Assembly: GCA_016209635.1 (NCBI GenBank)
Contig: JACQWC010000192.1
Coordinates: 1 to 40,315, forward strand
Reading direction: 5' to 3'
From: Candidatus Rokuibacteriota bacterium
GTDB lineage: Bacteria > Methylomirabilota > Methylomirabilia > Rokubacteriales > CSP1-6
Length of the DNA stretch: 40,315 nt
Shown: positions 38,457 through 40,315 of the stretch, piece by piece
Numbering within the stretch: the first letter of the stretch is position 1
Layout of the letters: every line of letters begins with the position of its first letter
The notes under the pieces: generated by a model
What the model was told of the DNA's origin: nothing
Seen by the model: the letters and a program-made list of their open reading frames with translations, nothing else
Databases searched by the model: none
Translations under genes and position numbers: made by a program

Positions 38457-39920
38457 CTACGCCCGGGTATCGAGCGAGACGAACGGGCTCAGCTTGTTCG
38501 TCCCCTTGAACGGCGTGATCGCCTCGCGGGGAAGGGGCTGACCGTCCACGCGGTAGATCGCGCGGAACGTGTTCTCCCCTTGCGTGAACCGCACGTGGAT
38601 GCTGGAGGCTGTCTCGATGCCCGACGCCTTGCGGATCAGGCGGTAGCGGGAGAGGTCGGTGAGCAGGATGTCCCCCTTGGTGCCCAGCGTCTCCGCGTAC
38701 TCCACCGGGATGACCGGCCGACCCTTGATCCGGAGAATGCCGTCCGGGCCGTAGGTGACGAAGCGCGGCTCGAGCCCGCCGGTCCCGACGGCGATGGCCA
38801 GATGATCGAGCTGGGGTTCCGTGTCGACGTTGATGAGCCACACGGCCGTGAGCTTGCTGCGCGCTGGCAGGCGCGCCCACATCTTCGACAGATTCTCGGT
38901 GACGATGGTGTTCGCAGCCTGGCCCGTCTCCTTCGCGATCGAGACGAGCGCGGCGGCGTTCAGAATGCCGAGAGGTTGCCCAGCGCCCGTGCCGCGCACG
39001 ATGGCGTTCTCGACCTGGAATTGCAATTCCTCGGTGAACGCCTCCGTCAACTCGGCCGCGAGGGCTGGCGCGTCGGCCTGGAGCTCGTCGGTCATGTAGC
39101 CGAGCGCCGCTACCTTGCGGAGCTTCATCTCGACCTGGGCGAGCTTGACCTGGGTGGCCGTCGGGGCCGTCCCTTCATCGACCCAGTAGCCCAACACGCC
39201 GCCCCGGCGGGAGCCGTCGGCCCGGCTCTTCTCATCGATAACATTGAAGGTGATGGCGTTGCCGGCGATCGGGCGTTCGTTGACGCGGCTCAGGATCTGG
39301 CCGGTCTCCCACATCTCCTTCTCGATGCCGGCCGCGAATTCCATGGGCACGGCGAAGCCCCCGTCGGGGCCCGTGGCCTCGCCCATGCCGGTCGCGACCG
39401 CCATCAGGCGGGGATCCATGCCTCCGCCGCTGTGGGCACGATGCACGGCCTGGAGGAAGTCGCCGAAGTGCTTCCAGGGCTTCTCCCCAGCGAGATCACG
39501 GACCACCTCGACTTGTCCACCGGTGGCCGCCGCCTCCCGCTCGAACTGGCGTTCCCACCGGGTGATCTCGGCGCCGAGCGCCACGAGCTCCACGTGGATC
39601 GCATCGTCGCGGTCGGCTTCCTCGGTGGAGAGGGCGCGCTGCCCCTGCTCGGCTTTCGCCAACAGGGCCTTGCCTTCGTTCGTCAGATCGAGGCGCTTCT
39701 GGACGAGATCCTGGTAGCGACGACTCGGCGCCCCGCCCGCAATCGCCGGTCGCCGGGCCACCTGGACGGCCTCGATCCATGACAGGCCGAGGCCGCGCGC
39801 CTCCCGGACCCGCTGGAGCTGCTCTCCCAGGGCGCGCGAGGCGACATCGATGACGGCGAAGAGCGCGGCCAGGACGGCCAGCGCGGTGAGGTGGCAGATC
39901 CCCGAGAGCTTCCTGAGCAT
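38457..39920 (-). CDS. HK97-fold major capsid protein
   Basis: 487 residues from ATG 39920 (GGAGG upstream; a GTG 42 bases earlier is possible). The first 20 residues are hydrophobic (ICHLTALAVLAALFAVIDVA), unusual for this family. A long coiled-coil delta domain covers about 65-140 (RRYQDLVQKRLDLTNEGKALLAKAE). Then come the HK97-fold marks: TGPDGGFAVPMEFAAGIEKEM, the E-loop region around YWVDEGTAPTATQVKLAQVEMKLRKVAALGYMTDEL, AFTEELQFQVENAIVRGTGAGQPLGILN, and the C-terminal VIPVEYAETLGTKGDILLTDLSRY. The delta domain is normally removed by a protease, expected upstream beyond the edge. Confidence 0.93.
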   Translation of the reverse strand: MLRKLSGICHLTALAVLAALFAVIDVASRALGEQLQRVREARGLGLSWIEAVQVARRPAIAGGAPSRRYQDLVQKRLDLTNEGKALLAKAEQGQRALSTEEADRDDAIHVELVALGAEITRWERQFEREAAATGGQVEVVRDLAGEKPWKHFGDFLQAVHRAHSGGGMDPRLMAVATGMGEATGPDGGFAVPMEFAAGIEKEMWETGQILSRVNERPIAGNAITFNVIDEKSRADGSRRGGVLGYWVDEGTAPTATQVKLAQVEMKLRKVAALGYMTDELQADAPALAAELTEAFTEELQFQVENAIVRGTGAGQPLGILNAAALVSIAKETGQAANTIVTENLSKMWARLPARSKLTAVWLINVDTEPQLDHLAIAVGTGGLEPRFVTYGPDGILRIKGRPVIPVEYAETLGTKGDILLTDLSRYRLIRKASGIETASSIHVRFTQGENTFRAIYRVDGQPLPREAITPFKGTNKLSPFVSLDTRA

Positions 39921-40051
39921 CGCGCGTCCTCCCCGGTGGCCCAGGGCGCGCGGAGCCTGCACAACGCAAAGGGCGCACGCCGTGGGGCACCACGATTCGG
40001 TTCGTGGGTCCCAGCAGCGCGCGCCCCCTCAGGATTGCGCTCTCTGCGTTA

Positions 40052-40094
40052 CTCTCGGTTCGGCTTGCCCTCAGACAGCCCGCACAACCGAGAG
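40052..40094. repeat. Inverted repeat upstream of the capsid gene
   Basis: CTCTCGGTT (40052-40060) and AACCGAGAG (40086-40094) form a perfect 9-bp dyad with 25-base loop. A second short hairpin CGTGGTGCCCCACG is nearby (about 39980-39993). The region 39921-40158 shows no supported coding frame; the end of the protease gene would be expected here but is not evident. Confidence 0.4.
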
Positions 40095-40120
40095 CCTGGT
40101 GCTTATCGAGGACTCAGGCT

Positions 40121-40143
40121 ACGCCGTTCTGCCTCCGTGTCAA
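40121..40143 (-). promoter_or_regulatory. Possible promoter toward the capsid gene
   Basis: Minus-strand TTGACA (40143-40138) is perfect, but the -10 (TAGCCT, 16-base spacing) is weak. If real it would start a transcript about 200 bases upstream of the capsid gene. Confidence 0.25.
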
Positions 40144-40188
40144 ATCTTATTTTCCCCCGGTACTGTCCTAATTTGGGCAATAATAGAC

Positions 40189-40217
40189 TTGACTCATCCC
40201 GCTACCGGGCGTAGTAT
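40189..40217 (+). promoter_or_regulatory. Sigma-70-type promoter of the transposase gene
   Basis: TTGACT (40189-40194) and TAGTAT (40212-40217) with an exact 17-base spacer. The ATG at 40224 follows only six bases later, so the transcript would be leaderless or nearly so. Confidence 0.65.
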
Positions 40218-40223
40218 CCGGGC

Positions 40224-40315
40224 ATGGACACCACACTGACCGCCCCCGCGACCCTCCTCGACGCTGTCCGATTCTTCTCCGACCCCGACGTGTGCGTCGC
40301 CTACATGGCGAAAGC
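40224..40315 (+). CDS. IS1595-family transposase, N-terminal fragment cut by window
   Basis: The visible residues, starting MDTTLTAPATLLDAVRFFSD and then PDVCVAYMAK, match the opening of IS1595/ISXO2-like transposases, where FSDPDVC and MAK precede the zinc ribbon. The catalytic DDE-type domain lies beyond the window. A near-consensus promoter precedes it. Confidence 0.8.
   Translation, partial: MDTTLTAPATLLDAVRFFSDPDVCVAYMAK

Larger units (their letters stand above)
40159..40315 (+). mobile_element. Left end of an IS1595-family insertion sequence (cut by window)
   Basis: GGTACTGTCCTAATTTGGGCA at 40159-40179 has the look of an IS1595-group terminal inverted repeat (inferred, the other end is not visible). 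The change in base composition (AT-rich from 40140) marks the boundary. It lies about 240 bases upstream of the capsid ATG. Confidence 0.55.

Overview
The window is GC-rich DNA (clearly above 60% G+C by eye) from a Gram-negative bacterium: there is an outer-membrane porin-like barrel, a sigma-54/NtrC-type regulator and a LivM-type amino-acid permease. The gene mix would suit a soil Methylomirabilota/Rokubacteria-like or deltaproteobacterial-type genome, but that is only an impression; no rRNA or other phylogenetic marker is present.

Chromosomal part (1 to about 10,546). A LivM-type permease enters from the left edge. It is followed, on the minus strand, by a signalling cluster. Read in transcription order this is a YjbQ-family protein, an NtrC-family response regulator, then, behind a good sigma-54 promoter (5915-5930), a 45-residue membrane peptide, a family-5 (Dpp/Opp-type) peptide-binding protein, a membrane sensor histidine kinase and a soluble hybrid kinase. 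A porin-like gene and the 5' part of comM (yifB) follow on the plus strand.

Prophage (about 10,547 to beyond the right edge). comM stops matching its family immediately before the Walker A motif. The sequence changes there to a large serine integrase on the opposite strand, so this is the left attachment junction of a siphovirus-like prophage. The integrase reading frame crosses the junction and ends inside host DNA. Behind it lies a minus-strand early operon of overlapping genes: tiny proteins, RecT, YqaJ exonuclease, zinc-ribbon microproteins and a pentapeptide-repeat protein encoded by 15-bp tandem repeats. A tRNA with anticodon CAU, a lipoprotein and a CII-like regulator complete it. A divergent control region (about 16.9-18.6 kb) holds two facing HTH genes with a likely leaderless promoter between them.

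From 40 kb down to 18.7 kb the minus strand carries the late genes in classic siphovirus order. These are the major capsid protein, decoration/fibre-like proteins, gp6-like connector, gp10-like protein, tail terminator, tail tube, tail chaperones, tape measure, distal tail, tail hub and fibre. A lysis block follows (PGRP-type amidase, several holin-like membrane proteins, a spanin-like pair). Nearly every junction is an ATGA, GTGA or TGATG overlap, and this was used to set starts and to find genes shorter than 60 codons. Terminase, portal and protease are not in the window. At the right edge an IS1595-family transposase gene begins in its own promoter, just upstream of the capsid gene.

Most notable: the integration-dependent 3' end of the integrase, the sigma-54 operon with its 5'-leader palindrome, the 15-bp repeat gene, and a head-region protein with seven hydrophobic repeats of about 20 residues.
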